Shown: positions 37,638 to 52,600 of the stretch, piece by piece
Layout of the letters: every line of letters begins with the position of its first letter
How positions within the stretch are numbered: position 1 is the stretch's first letter
Origin: Gordionus sp. m RMFG-2023
Taxonomy: Eukaryota; Nematomorpha; Gordioida; Chordodea; Parachordodidae
Length of the DNA stretch: 64,000 bases
Reading direction: 5' to 3'
Assembly (NCBI RefSeq): GCF_954871325.1
Contig: NC_088776.1
Coordinates: 56,399,301-56,463,300, forward strand
The notes under the pieces: model-generated
What the model saw: only the letters and a program-made list of their open reading frames with translations
What the model was told of the DNA's origin: nothing
Databases searched by the model: none
Position numbers and translations under genes: made by a program

Positions 37638-40600
37638 CTAATTTTATTTTTTTTATAAATAATATTCAGTTTATTTATAAAATGTTTTTATTTCTTCTAA
37701 AGATTATACCGAAAAAGGATGCTTTACTTTACATGTATTTAATCAATCATCTCTTCAGATTCTCCAAAACAAAATACTGAAAATATAAATCATGCGATAG
37801 TCCTTAATATGATGTGTGCTGCCTTGGATAAAAAATGACTACAATATTTGAAACTTTTTTTAAAGCGGATAATAGAAACTAATATAAATTGAGAAGTTTA
37901 ATATTTGAATAGGCAATGTGAAGTGCAAAATAACCATATTGCAAAACGATTAAACAGATAATCGATTTTATAAAATCTTTTATGAGATTAAATCATGGTT
38001 GGAATTGCTCATTAAAAAATGTTCCTCCCTTATTTAATTAAAAGATATTAATATTAAAAACTTTGCCTCATTGTATCTTTATATTTATCTCCCCTTCTCC
38101 AGGTAGGGTTTACTAGAATACATTCGTAAACAACCATGGCATGCACAAGATCATAATGCAACCTATTAATTATCATAAGGCGAAATTCTTATAACATATA
38201 TTAATTTAATAATGTGAGGAATGAATAAATTACTTATAATAACTGATACACATCTAGGTTTGCTCTTCCAAACAACGGCCAGGTAGTAAATAGGAATTCC
38301 TAGCATGGTTATGCCTAAGCCTATACCGCAATCTCCAGGAGAAGTGTAGAGTGGTAGTAAAAGGAGGAAAATGCATATAGCTAAGAAAAATATTGGTAAG
38401 ATGAGTGGTACCTAAAATTTTAAAATAATATTAAATACTTGTACTATTATTATTATCATAATAATTATAATATGCCAATTCGATCATTTTTTGGGCTACC
38501 ATTTTAAATTTTGCATATTTTATTAGTACTAAATAACTTTCAAAAGGGTTTGACTCGTTATATAATACGCACAGCATGTAGCACGGATGCTGCTGTGAAG
38601 TCTATCACAAAATAATGTTAATTGAAATTTTATTTCCTTTTATACAAAAGGCGATTCAAAATTCAAAACGATACGTCTAGCGTGTGTACAGAAAACTGAA
38701 TGAAGCAAATTTTCCGTGCAATATATGACCTATTCAGTTCGCGGGTGTAAGGAAGATTTCCAAAAATAACATAAATACAGGAAGTGGCATATGTCATGTT
38801 GGATTGAAGAGGGATAAATACGATAATTATTTTCGGAAATAATCGAGTTATTTTTAACACCGAATTTTATTATAACAATCGATATAATATCACAAATTTT
38901 TCTGCTAAAATAAAAGTTATTCAAAAATCATTTTTCTATCTTCAAGAAACGAACTTGGGGTTTTCTTCATTAATTTTATTTTAGTAAAAAAAATATTTAA
39001 CAGAATTGATATTTCTCTTACATTCTGATAATACTTTACACACTCCCAAAAACAAAATAATAAAATTTATTTAAACTTAACTATAGATTATGGTCTTCGA
39101 ATTTAATCTATATAATTTGTCCAGTCAAATTCTGAGATAGATTTAGAAATTACTTATCCCCATTTAAATGTTATATGAGGTAAATAAATTTTTCTTTATT
39201 TTCTATTAAAATTTTGTTTTTCTAAACATCATTTATATAATTTATCAGTTATACCGTGATAGGTCTGTACATATCGGGTCGTTTCCATCTCAAATACAGT
39301 AAAGCAGAGATGGAGATCGCGATGAAAGATGATTCGACAAAGCCAGCATAATTGATCAAGGCTAAGATGTTCGTCGAAAGGCACATGACCGACGATAGGA
39401 TACCCTGAACAATTTATATATTCGTTAAAAAAAATAGTAAATAATAATTGAAATATTTTTTAAAAAAGGTTGATTGATTTTACACTTTAATTTCAATTTT
39501 CGTATCGGTTTCGGGGTCCCTGCTTAATACGTTATTAATTACAATAAATAAACTTAGGAGTAACCATTATAGAGGTGTAGACCATCATAAAATGTGGTAA
39601 TCTTTGAGGGTTTCAAAACAATACATAACTCACCCCCCCCCCCCAATTTATGCAATTTTTAAAGAAAAATCAATGAAAAGTTATCCGACAGTTAAGTTTA
39701 GGTTCATGCAGGACTCTGGAATATCATACGTGGCCTCTAAAGCCAAGAAGATAAAAGTCTGCCCATTTTCCTAAAGCCCATGATATAAAAATTTTAGGAG
39801 TAACTGTCATATGCATAAACAAATGAACAATTATTTTAATAAGTGTAATATACAATATTATTATGTTTAAAATATTTACCGTTAATATGAGTGAAGGTGT
39901 AGGACTGAATTTGTTCATACTAATCATGGCTAAAAAACCGGGCAAGTGTCCCTCCCTCGCGCCCACGAAAAATAATCTTGTTTACGTTATATAAATTTGA
40001 TTTATATACTATTTGATAATATTATATATATATCACACTACTTATTTATTTTTTTCCCTCTTACTTTACTTTCTCGACCATAAATATCTGCGAGCTCGTA
40101 AAACCGGTGTCGGGTTAAAAATCATGCCCGATAGAAAAAAAAATTATTTTAGCCAATAAAACCTTTTTAAAATATGGACCGGGTAGGAACGAGATTTCAC
40201 CGCTGAAGACTTTAATAAATTTGAAGGCCCTTAAATAAAAAAAATATTTTAATTTACTTAATCCCTAAGAAAAATAGAAATTTTAATTTTACCAAGATAA
40301 AATAGAAAATACAAATCAAAATTAGTATTTACAAAAAGGGGAAATCAAAATTAATGTGCAAGAACCAAAATTTTGTAGCCACTAAAATTGTTTGAGTTTG
40401 GTAACCCAAAGCCAGTGCTCCGCCCGCTTACCGGACCGGATTCCATTACTTATGACGAAAGTTATAAATTTATTTATTTTAAACATATCTTTCTTTGATT
40501 GGCCAGGCCAAGTCAGGTTGAATAATTTTATAAATCGCTCATTTCTAACAACCAAAATCACTCCTATTATGCGGGTTACAAAATATATCGTTTAGGTATT

Positions 40601-43600
40601 TCATTTGATTTCATAATGAGCGCTTTTAAATATGGGACTTAGCTATACCCCCCCTCCACCTTGTGATGAAGAATAAGACAATGTTTTTTGAATAATACAA
40701 AAAAAACCAACAGACATTTTTCAAAAAGGCTTTAAAATTCAAAAAATATAGGATTTTTTTAAAAATATTTTAATAATGTAAATTTTTATGATTTTTTTTT
40801 TCCTTCACAAAAAAAATGATAAGTACGGACTGGGCCAAAAAAAGAAATTCGAGTGTCGGGCTGAAAAATATTTTCAAACACTTTTCATAGACCGGTTCCA
40901 TCTCTAATATATTATAATATAATTTTTAATTATACCTGGAAGAAGCGAATATTCCCCCATTAAGTCCGCCAAACGTGGACGCGGCTACAAATATGGGCAT
41001 TATCCAAGCACCTTTGCCCAACGTTTTTTCCCCGAAGGTCTTTTATAAACGTTTTTTAAAAAAATATGTAAATAATATTTAAAAAATCAACATCTGCTCT
41101 ACTTAATAGGAAAAAAATAGTATGGCTTCCTATTTTTTTCAAAATTGTTTTCTTTTCTTTCTGGAAAAATGGGATGAATAAAAAACTCCTACTGAAAAAA
41201 AATTATATTGAAACTCCCATAATCAGCTGACAGACTTGGTAGCCATGAATGGTTAGAATCACTCCCTAGTCGCAAACTTGGTAATCTCTTATCAAACAAA
41301 CAATCTAGAGTTGCCATTGCTTTAAGTCTAGGTTGTGACATGTAAAGCCACATGCTTATATCAAATGCAAATCACCAGTTGATTCAAAGGGTAGGCACGG
41401 CCTCAACAATTGTATGTACAGTCAAGGGCGACCCAGCGCCACACAGCAACAAACCATGCAATAAATCGAGGTTTAACAATCGCTAACATTCCGAACCATC
41501 TTGATCCCACATTTATCTTATGTAGTAAGATTTGATGGTATGACAACCATATTTTAGACCCTCGGCACAGCATTTATAGGGACTACACATTGACCTATTC
41601 ATTCCCCTTAAAATTAACCAGCTAAACCACCCAGAAACAGAAAAAATCAATAAATACAAAAATCTTAGCAACTCTTTTTATTCCAATAGTCACCACTTAA
41701 TAAACGGTTAAAAAATGTTGGCGGCAAAATTCGGTATTTTATAAGCGAAACCAAAAAATTATATATGTTAAAAATATAATTGTATAAATCCGTAGACTTA
41801 AAACATAGTCCATTGCTACACAATGCAGGGTAGAAATAAAATAGTTCCACATTAAAAAATTGTCATACTGGGCAGGCCCGTTAACCAGACATCCGGTGGT
41901 AACATCATCAACAGATAATATAGGTCTGATCCAACACGTGGCCTGAAAAATAATTAATGTTATATTTTTTCCAATTCTATGATGATTATAAAATGAATTT
42001 AAAATAAAGATTTTATTTACGATTTCTTCCCTTATATGCTTTTTTTGAAAAATAATTTTGCCATCGGACCTTGGTGGGGGGGGGGGGGGCTTGGACTTAA
42101 AAATTTGGATTTCGCTGATCTCTACTAAAAACGTATTTTAATAAAATTTAACATAGGTAGATTCCTTTTAAAAAAAATATATAAGTTTAAATGAGTTTGG
42201 TATGAAGCTATTCACCGACATCATGTAGTGTTGTTAATTTGCTTGGTCGTAAAATTTACGACCAAATTATCTGCTCAGGCCTGCCCTGAGCACGAACTCG
42301 GGGTTCAGATAAATGAAATGAAAAAATAAATCTCATTTACTAATCTCAAATTAAATCTTATTATGTTTTCTAATTAGTAATTAAAGCTTTGTTTATTATT
42401 TTATACATTAATTTTATTTTCTTACTTACCATTTAAATATTTGTTTAAATTGGGGTGCTTTTGATTGGAATCTGTTAAATTCACATTCACTTGCTTCATA
42501 TATAACATTATCCTTAATCTCATGCAGTACAATCGGATGGATAGACTTAAGTACAAGCCAATGGCACAAAAAGCGAATCTACAGTCCTTAAATAATATCA
42601 TGTGAAAAGAGGAAATTCAAAAGTTCCTTCTTCTTAAACCAATAAGAAAATCATTATAAAGTCTACAATAGATCATATCAAAAAGCATTCACGATAAATT
42701 AAAAACTATTTCTCATTTTATTTTTATTTTTGATTATACAACTGATGTCATGATCATCAGAAAATTAAAGGCTTTTTTGTCTTATTCTTTTTGGCTTGTT
42801 TATTATGAATTTAGCTATAATTAATAAAAGAAAAATTATCCCATATGACAATTTTTGATGGGATATTATTAAGTATTCATTTTTTTAAATTTTCTAATGA
42901 TGGATGAAGTAGAGCACTTTAATTCGGTCCAAAGCCCCACCCTAAACATTTTATAACAGAATCGGATCGGGCTTTAATAACATAAAAAAGGATAGGCTCA
43001 AAAATATACAAATATTTTAGGCTTAGGTATGGGCCGATAAAAATTGAATTTGTAGAGCTCTAGGTAATAAATAATGCGCATACTATTTATAAAGTTTTAT
43101 CGATTTTTTTGGAGGGAATATATATTTCGAGGAGGGGGGGGGTTCTAGTACGTTTTTCCCTACTCATTCTTGTTATATTACATCGAGACGAGTAGAATGA
43201 TCAATAAATAAAGCGAATTTATGCTTACAACAGCCACGGCTTTAGAAGTTTCTATTTCGAAGGGGGTCATGACGGAGAAATAAGCAACATTCGCCAGCAC
43301 GTAAACTATGGTGACCAATGGCAATGATATGTATATGGAGCGAGGCAGGTTTCTAAAAAAAACAATTGAAAAATAATGAAAATTTAAAAGGTATAAAAAT
43401 TTTAAGGCTGCGCTCTAGCACGCTATTTCCTCTTTTTTTAAGATCAATAGAATGTGATTTTTATAAAGAAAAGAAATATAATGTAAAAGGTCGAAAATTA
43501 TTTTTTGATTCCCATCTAGACCAGACAAAATCTATCATAGAATCCAAATATTTAAAAAAAAATATATAACTAAAGCTTAGAAATGTTTATAGGCTGGGTG

Positions 43601-46600
43601 TTTATGGTGATGTAAAATCTTTACATTTTAACCGAATTTAAAAAAAAGTTAACTCAGTATTTTATCCAGAAAAATATTACGCAATCCTGAAGATTTTCCT
43701 CATAGATGACAGAGATTTATTAGCATCTCGAGACTTAGGTAATATTTTTCTCGCTACAATATTGAATTAGCCATTTTTAAAAATAGGCTAAAATGGAGCG
43801 ATTTTGCATCAATAGTTTGTTATAATAATTTCGCAAAACAATGTATTCATACATCTATATAGCTATAAAATTGTTGCGGGTGTAGGAAGGGGGGGGGGTG
43901 TGGGAATTTTGTTTTATTAGGATTAATGTGCCCTCACAGGATAAATTTCTAAATTTTTCGAAGACATAGCTTGACTTAATTATTATTTATTTATCTTTTA
44001 ATGTTGGACGTCAATCATTTATACCTTCCAAAACACGCTCTGAAAAAAAGTAATAAGTTGGTAGGAGAAATAAATCATTAATAACCCTATAAATTAATCT
44101 TCGATAAGATCCAATCGAAACGATCACATGAATTTCAATGGTTATTAAAGATGGCGGTTGCGTAATCATTTCAATATGAGAGACTATTATTGCTAGTTTA
44201 ATATTCCGAACCACCATTTTAATAATATAATAATCGAACGTATAATAAGCGAATAGCTATTAATCCATTTTTTGTAATATAACAATGACGTCGAAGAAGA
44301 GAAATTTTTTTCTAGTAATATATAGTATAGATATAGCCACTACTTACCAAATATATAATAAGTAACGGGTTCGCTTATTCCAGGATTATTTAACCGATTT
44401 TTTTTTTATTTAAAGAAGATAAAATATTATATTTTCTATTATAAAAAAAAATTATAATATTGTTTGATAAAACTTGTATGGATTTTTGAGTTCCTCCGTT
44501 ACGAAATTCAGATAGTTCCTTAATAAATAATGATTACATATTTTAATATAAAATAATTCTTTCTATCTATCTCTATCATTCTTTCCTTCCTTTTTATCTC
44601 GAAATTATCTATACTATTATATAATTAATATTATATTTGTAATTCAATGTCACTTCTCGTTTCGCTTCTCTTGAAAAAAAAATAATTTTTTTCCCCACTT
44701 AAAACAATATTTATTTTAAAAAAATATATAATAAAATCAAATTATAAAATAAATTTGAAATTTATCCATTTTATTATTTTAAATTATATTTTAAAAAAAA
44801 TATCATTATGTCATTTTCAAAAAGAAAATATGACAATTTCAATTTAAAATTAATTGCTAATAAAATAATTTAATATAAAATGATGTGAAATTTTTAAAAA
44901 AAACTTATATTTTTTCGAGTTAAATTATGTCACTAGAAAAAACGAAAGTTAATTATGAAATTAAAAGGATTGTTTTTTTAAAAAAGATAAATAAAATAAA
45001 TATGTTTTCTTAAAGGCGTAAAAATCAAAAACAAACTAAAAATTTTGGTTAAAGTGTGACAAGAGATAATAATTGTATTAAAATTAGGATAGAAAAATGA
45101 TCGATCATATATACATTATGGAGATTATGTATTATTGGCTGATAGCCAGTCAAAAATGACGGCGAATCAGAAATTTCCACTTTATTTAATGATAAATAAT
45201 TCAGAAATCAGCCTATTCTTATGAGGTGTAAATCAGAAATTTACCTTTATTTTGATGAGAGTTGAATCAGATTACTATATATTTATAATCTTCAATAAGA
45301 ATAATAATATATATTTATACCCTAATTTTACGGAGAAAATAATTAGTTTAAAAAAATGGAAATTTCACCAATTTTAAAAAAGTATATAATTGAATAAGAG
45401 TCTGTTTAAATTTAAGTGGGCAAAGGGTAGGGTTACAAATATCCAAATTTCAAGGCCCCTACCACCCATATAAAAAGAAACGGTTTGCAAAGAAATGAAT
45501 ATTTGCGTGTGAGAAGGGTGAATGGTTATCAATCCTATCTTTCCACTAGGATTTCGACATTTGGCAGTAAAAGCCAATTGAAAGAGAAAGAAATTTTTAT
45601 CTCACGTTTTTATTATTATATTTTGCTCTAACTACGTCTACAGTCAGCGAAGAACTATTTGGTAATAAGAGGATATTTTGATCAAAAAATGAAGATATGA
45701 TACCCCCCCCCCCCCCACACACACACACTGGATCAAAAACAAAATTTGTTTCCCATTCATTCAAATTGGGCTTGCTTTTAAATAAACCACGGTCAGTCCG
45801 GGAGCCCAATAAAAAAGGGCCCATTGGTTTCACTTTTTCATCTTTAATTTATCTAAAAAGAATTATGTTGTAAGAGAAGGGTTCAAGCAAATTAATTGCT
45901 TCATTAACCTGATTTTTTTTAGAAAATTGTTAAAACTTAAATTAAATATGTTGGCGCGTGTTTTAATTTTGAAGGATCTGATTTTGCGGGAACCATATTT
46001 TAGCGTGGTATAGAATTTATACTCTACGTATTTCAGAAAGTTCCCATTCTAAATCGCCATTTAATTTTTCTTATAAGAAATTTTTTTAAAGTAATATTTA
46101 TAATAATATTAATAGATGCTAGGTAAACACACTTTTATTTAAAATTGAATTTTTAAAAAAATCGCTAAAATGGGGGAAATAATAGAAAGATTTCTTTTGA
46201 AAGAAAGAAAAAGAAAGAAAGGATATCTATATAAACCTAAAATTTTCGATATATTTTAAAAAAAGCGGGAAAAATGTATAGTGTAATTCTTTCTTTTTTG
46301 TTATCTTCTATATATAAATAAGAAAATATTTGAGAAAAAGTAATCAAATAAGTTAAAAAATAAAATTATAGAGATAAGGTATTGAAATAAGGTAGAATGA
46401 AACGATGTGTTAATAAAACAACGTAACCCTTGAAAATGAAAAGGGAAAATTTATTCGAGATTTTTCGATTATTTGATTTTTATTACCAAATATGTCAGTA
46501 ATTAAAAATGATAATAACAAATCGATGATTGTGAAAGTTTCATATGAGCTACGTAATATTTATATTCACTTCCCCCCCCCCCTTTAAGATTCATACCTCT

Positions 46601-49600
46601 TAATTCATATTTCTATTGATTCCATTTTATTTTCATTATTTCTTCATTTATATTTTAAATCTATTTTTTTTCTTCTTTCCTTCTTTCTTTTATTAATCTT
46701 TACTTGGTGGTATACGCGGGCTCGGAGCAAGAGCTGACTGCATCGGTCAAGCCTAAAATTTGTGAGACCGTAGGGGGCATTCTACCTACACTATTTAATT
46801 TTTCTTTCCTACTATAAGCTTATGCTACACATCCGTTTAATCCTAATATTTTAAATAATGGGTTGAGCTTTCAGGCTCGCATCAATTATGGTTTAGTGTA
46901 AGTAACTTTATCTAAGTTTTATCCCATTGTATATATAGCATTGTATGAAACTAATCCCCCTTTTAACCTTAATTTACAATTCTTTTCCATCTTTGATTGA
47001 TAACTAATTTTATAGATAATTAGTCATTACTTACTGACTAAATAAATAAACATCCATTTGGATCTATCAGTAGGATAGACTTTAATAATTCTAAATTTTT
47101 TTTATTCGTGCTGGGAATGATTAGAATCTCGGCAATTTTTTTTCCTTTTCGAAAAAATATAAATTTACGTTTTCCCTCTCGCGCTTATAATTTTTTCGCC
47201 TTCTTTAAAAATTCCTAAATTTCTTTCTTTTTTCTTAAATGCAATGTTTCGGATCGATTCGGATTCTAAAATATGAGTTCGGACCGGATTTGGATATTTG
47301 GAATAATAGTCTGATCGGGTAGGTTCTAGTATAATACAAAAGATATGTAGATAAGAAATGTTAACACATACCATCCGGCGTATGAGAATAGACCCGAATA
47401 AAAGGATAAGGCAATATTTCCGGGTTTTTTGTTCGTTCCCCTAAAGGAATTGGAGGGCAAAAGGTTGCTAACGTAACCTAACGACAAAAGCAACATAAAA
47501 TGAAATAAAATTTAAAATCCTCCAGGAAAAAAATGTGCAAATATTTTATCGCACTTAAATAAATCAATTAATTTTAAAATGGGCAACAATTAATGCCGAT
47601 TTTATTTTGTAATAATGTAAATTATATATGAATAAATTTTTAAAAAGAATTAATTAAACCTTTTCCCAAAAATACGAATCCGGTTATGATGATAACGACC
47701 AATGCCAAGAGCTTAGCTATTGTGGTAGAGTCTTGTACCCTGGTGGCCCATTTAACGCTGTAACAATTTAAGAAGGTCAAGAATACTTGTTGTAAAGATA
47801 GGGGAAAAAAATAATATATTACATTTTTATTTTATTTTTTAAAAAAAATTCTTTTCTTTCTTCTTTTCTTCCTTTCATTTTATATAATCTCCTAATTTCA
47901 ACCAAAAAAATAATAATAGACCTTCAGACCGACACTTCTCTCTTACACATTTTGATTCTATCCCTCTTAAAACGTTTAATTGTATAAGAAAAGGTTCATG
48001 CAGTTTTTATAATTTATAATTTAGAAATTTATGTAACATGCGGATTTGATATTTAAAATATTAAAAAAAAATATTAACCTTTTAAGAAAAAAAGGAACTT
48101 ATGGTATCATTTTTTTTTTTAAAAAAAAACAATTTTTATGCAATTACTTAATTAATTAGAGTGTAAAAAACCAAGGCCAAACTCATTTTAAATTTTCGTG
48201 AACAAATATTTTTAATAAAAATCACAAGAATAGTCAGGTAATTAGTATATTTTTAGCCGTCGTTTAAACTAATTTTTAGTCGGCTAAACCGAGTTTTTAG
48301 CTGAAAAATATCACTTTTGGCTTCAGGTTTTTTTCTAAAAAATATATAGCAGCTCAAATTTGAAAGTAACTGATTATAAATTAAAACGCTTTAAATGTTA
48401 ATGGATTTTCGCTCACAAGTAATTTATATAATAAATTGTTATATACATTATGTTTGCGCCATCCATTTTAAATGGTTTGGGGAAAATTGCAGGGGCTCGA
48501 GCCCCCTAAAAAATTTGAATAGCCCCCTGAAGCAAAAAAATTTTTTTTTAATGGGCCATGCTGATATTAAATATCTATCGGATCGGTACCGATATTTAGA
48601 TTTTTCCGGAAATATTAGATCGGGCCGATACCTGTAAAAAACCGACCCGATCTTTTTACTTTACTTTTCTTTTCTTTTTTTTGTTATTTTATTTTATTTT
48701 ATGTTATGTATATTTATTTTACTTTTCTAAATAATTTTTTTAAATTTTATTTCTTTTTTAAAATAGATTTAGAAGTATTTTAAAAGTTTTTTTTTATAAA
48801 AATAGAGAGGAACATCCAAAGTTTTATTTATTTAAAATTTTTTTTAAATAACGCCAATATTGTATCTGAATTATGGAAATATTTTACAAAGGACAAAGAT
48901 AATTTTGCAAAATGCATTATTTGTGGAATCATCTGAGTCTGCCTTCAGTACGGCAGGAGATATAGATATTCCATATCGTTGAAGCTTATTCCCAGAAAAT
49001 CTAGAGGCTCTTATATTTATTGAAAAAATCTAATATATTATAATTTTATATATTAAATATTACAATTTTATAATTCCATCATAAAATGGATATATTATTA
49101 AATATATATATATTTTAACTATAGTCTTAATTGTAGAAATAAAAAAATAAAATTAATAATTCGATTTTTTGCATAAAAAATATTGATTTCTTAATTACAT
49201 TTGGTTAAACGGGGGCGATTAAAAATCAGTAAAAATATCGGATCGGTATAGGATCGGTTTTGAAGCAATATCGAAAATATCGGATCGGATCGGTGAAAAA
49301 TATGTGGATCGGCAGCCCTAGTTTATTTATTATTTAAGTTAAAAATAATTTTTTGATTGCTTTTAATAGGAGTCTTTGGAATAGGAAAATCAGTACATGA
49401 AACCGAGTCGAATCATAGAACCTGAACCTTTTTCGAAATTTAGGAACCCGATCTGGCAGTAGGATCCATTTTAATCCAGATTACAAACGCTCCGATTTTG
49501 AGTACGTTTTTTTTTCTGATAAGGATCAGTTAGATATCAGCTCAGGCCCAGCCAATATCGGTATCTGCTGCATTTTTGATTTTTTAAATGGTTCCTAGTA

Positions 49601-52600
49601 GATGACTGCTGTATTACTCTTAATTCTACAAAATCGTAATTTACTATTAATTTCTATTTATAAGCGGGCCTAAACCGAACAGCTGAACCTGGCCGGTCTG
49701 AACCCCTAATTAAAAAAATTTATTTTTAGAACCAGAACCAGTTTCGAACAAGGCAAAAATTTTGTCGGGTACAGATTCCCGGCTTAAAACCCTTTCTTTT
49801 TTTTAAAAAAAAAATTAAAATACATTATTCAACTTGACCTTTAAAAAAATATATTTTTATACAAATATTAAATCTTAAAAAAAATTCAAAAAATAAAATA
49901 AAATATGTTTTTAATAATTTTAACATCTTACTTACTTATATGATGATGTATATTATAATACCAAGAGTTGCAAAATTTAGATAGGGTAAAATTAAAAAAG
50001 GGGGGTAAAGAAAATATATAAATTTCTAAAATAAAAGATGTTTTTTTAATTAGAGTCAATTTTGAATTTTTTTTTTATAAGATGGAGGATAGGAATTATC
50101 GATTTCATTTTGTTTTGCTATAATTAAAAACTTAAAAGTAGTAAAGCAAAATCCAAAAAAAAACTATTCTCAGATTTTAAATATTTCAAAAAGCGAATGA
50201 ATTGTTAAAAAGGTAATGATGATAAACTTTATTGAAAAATTGTTTTTTTAGTGAGTAAAGATCAGCAAAACCCGGCCAGACCGGTTAAAAAATATGTGCG
50301 AGTTGTCCGGGCCGATAAAAAATTAAGAAAAAAAATCTTGCCCAAACCCTTTAAATTTTTCTTACGAATTTTCAAGCCTTCATATTTTTTTTAAAAAAAA
50401 TTTTCCCACTGACCGAAATAGAAGTTTGAAGAAAGATGACAAAGAAAATAAAGAATTTTTTTAATTTTCATATTTTTGATTGAACTTCTTGCTGGACTTT
50501 ACCTTTGACTTTGATCGAAAATTTTTCTTTTCTTTTTCGATTAAACACTTTTCCTCAATTTGATTGGCCCTTTTTTGATCGGACTTTTTCTTTTTTGATT
50601 GAGATTTTTCCTCTTTAAAATGGGAAGCCTGGTTTAAAGAACGGTTCCAATTCCCTTGCATAGGGTAAGTGGGGGAGCCGAAGGCCCCCTTATAAACTTT
50701 TATATAGAAATAAAACCTACGCTTTTAAAAGTAAGGGGAATCAAGAGTAAACATATCAGCCCCTACGGAGGAGCGAACTGATATCGGTTTTAGGCTTAAA
50801 CCTGGAAACTGAACGCTAGACGTTAAAAGGTCTTCTACAGCTCAAATCGGGTGATTAATCGATAACACAAACACTGTCTTGATTATCTGGACATAGTTCA
50901 GGGTTCAAAAATTTGAATTGTTGGACCGAAAATGAATCGAACAAGGACCAATTTTTTAGGATAAATTTAATTATCCCACAACTTCCCTTTCCTTATTATT
51001 GGGGAACTGCTTTCTCTTACACATTAGGTTGTTAATGCATTGTATCAATTAATTTTTTTTTTAAATTTAGAAGAAAAAAAAATCAGTTATACTTTTCGGT
51101 AATCAATCAATAATAAATTAATATATGTGATTTGATTATGATCACCAAATTTTTAATGACATTCTCATTTAAAAAAAAAATTGATTATGAATTTATAATT
51201 AATCTTACAACAAATTTAAATATATGACAAAAAAAGGGGTAAATGAAATTACCCTTATTTATAAATTAATCATCTTTGTTTTATCTGAAAGTTAAAGGGC
51301 ATAAGAAATACAAAAACATTTTTGTCATAACAAACTGCAAAAAAATAAAAAATACGTGAGAAAATTCAAGAAACATTTGATGGGTGAGGATGGGGAGGAG
51401 GGGATTAAATATTCTCCAGCTAGTTTCGTTGTGGTGACGACGTCTAACGTGTATAATGAATTGAAAGAAAGGTAAGTAGGAAATTTATTGAAGAAAATTG
51501 TTAAGAATGAATATCAATATTTTTTTAAAAAGCCTAAAACCAAAAGTGTAAAAGAAAGATGCTATTCAATGTTGTCCCAGATTAATGCCCATTCCGAAAA
51601 ACTACGGCCTGATTATATGAACCGGGGCATAAATTTTTTTTAAAAGATAAACCCGATCAGGTCTAAAAATATTTTTTTAAACCAACCCCAGGGAAGGCCT
51701 TAAAATTTTGAAATCTGCAGGTCTCTTGAACACTTAAATGAGCTGCCATGTTTTTTTTAATGATGCTTAAAAAATTGAATTTGTAGCATTTTTAATTTAT
51801 AACCTTAACATGTGTTATTTTTAGCTTGAATTGATATAATTTTGTTCCTTAACCGCAAACATTTTAAAAAATATAATAAATATATATAAACTAAAGAATA
51901 AAAAAGGTGAGACTTACGTGTACAGGCTATAGCCACTAGTCGAACCGCGTTATCCGGTACCAACGAAGCTGGATCTATATCGCCTCCACCCAATGGCACC
52001 CCGTTCGGACCGACCATAAGGGATCTTCTTATGACATCATCGGTCATGGATGTATAATTGTAGGTGTAATCCCGAACCGGGGGAAGAGTCTTGATGGGCA
52101 AATTCCTAGCGAACACGGGTTGAAGAATATTGTTGGCGAAGGTAAGCGCCGTTATAGCGTTACCCGTGGGCATGATAACAACGATGGCTACCCAAAGGTA
52201 GAGGAAGGCTGGGAGGGGACCAAAGGCTTCACGAGCGTAGGCGTAATCACCCCCAGATTTGAGAATGGATGTGCCAAGCTCGGCGTAGCATACGGCTCCC
52301 GCCATGCTAAACAAACCGCTCAAAGTCCATACCACCAGGGCCAGGCCGGCCGAGCCCGTCTCTTTAACCACGCCCGAGGGTGAAACAAATATACCTGAGC
52401 CTATTATGACGCCCACTATGAGGCCCACTCCGTTGGAGAGGTTCATTTCCTTCTTCAATCTCATGCCCTGACCTTCACCACCTTTCGCGTCGCCGCCTCC
52501 TTGATTTAAAGGTGTTGACCCGTCTTCCCTATTCGAGATAAAATCTTTATAATCGGTCGTTCCTTGGGGACTAATCATTGGATCAAGGGGTATCATGGTG

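Noticed and set aside
50461-50661. Lysine/serine-rich minus-strand frame in SLC7A intron 1
   Set aside because: Low-complexity composition expected in AT-rich DNA, no splice link to the neighbouring exons and no recognisable domain.
52120-52383. Plus-strand open frame of 87 codons
   Set aside because: It is the antisense shadow of SLC7A exon 1, which is GC-richer and thus stop-poor on both strands.
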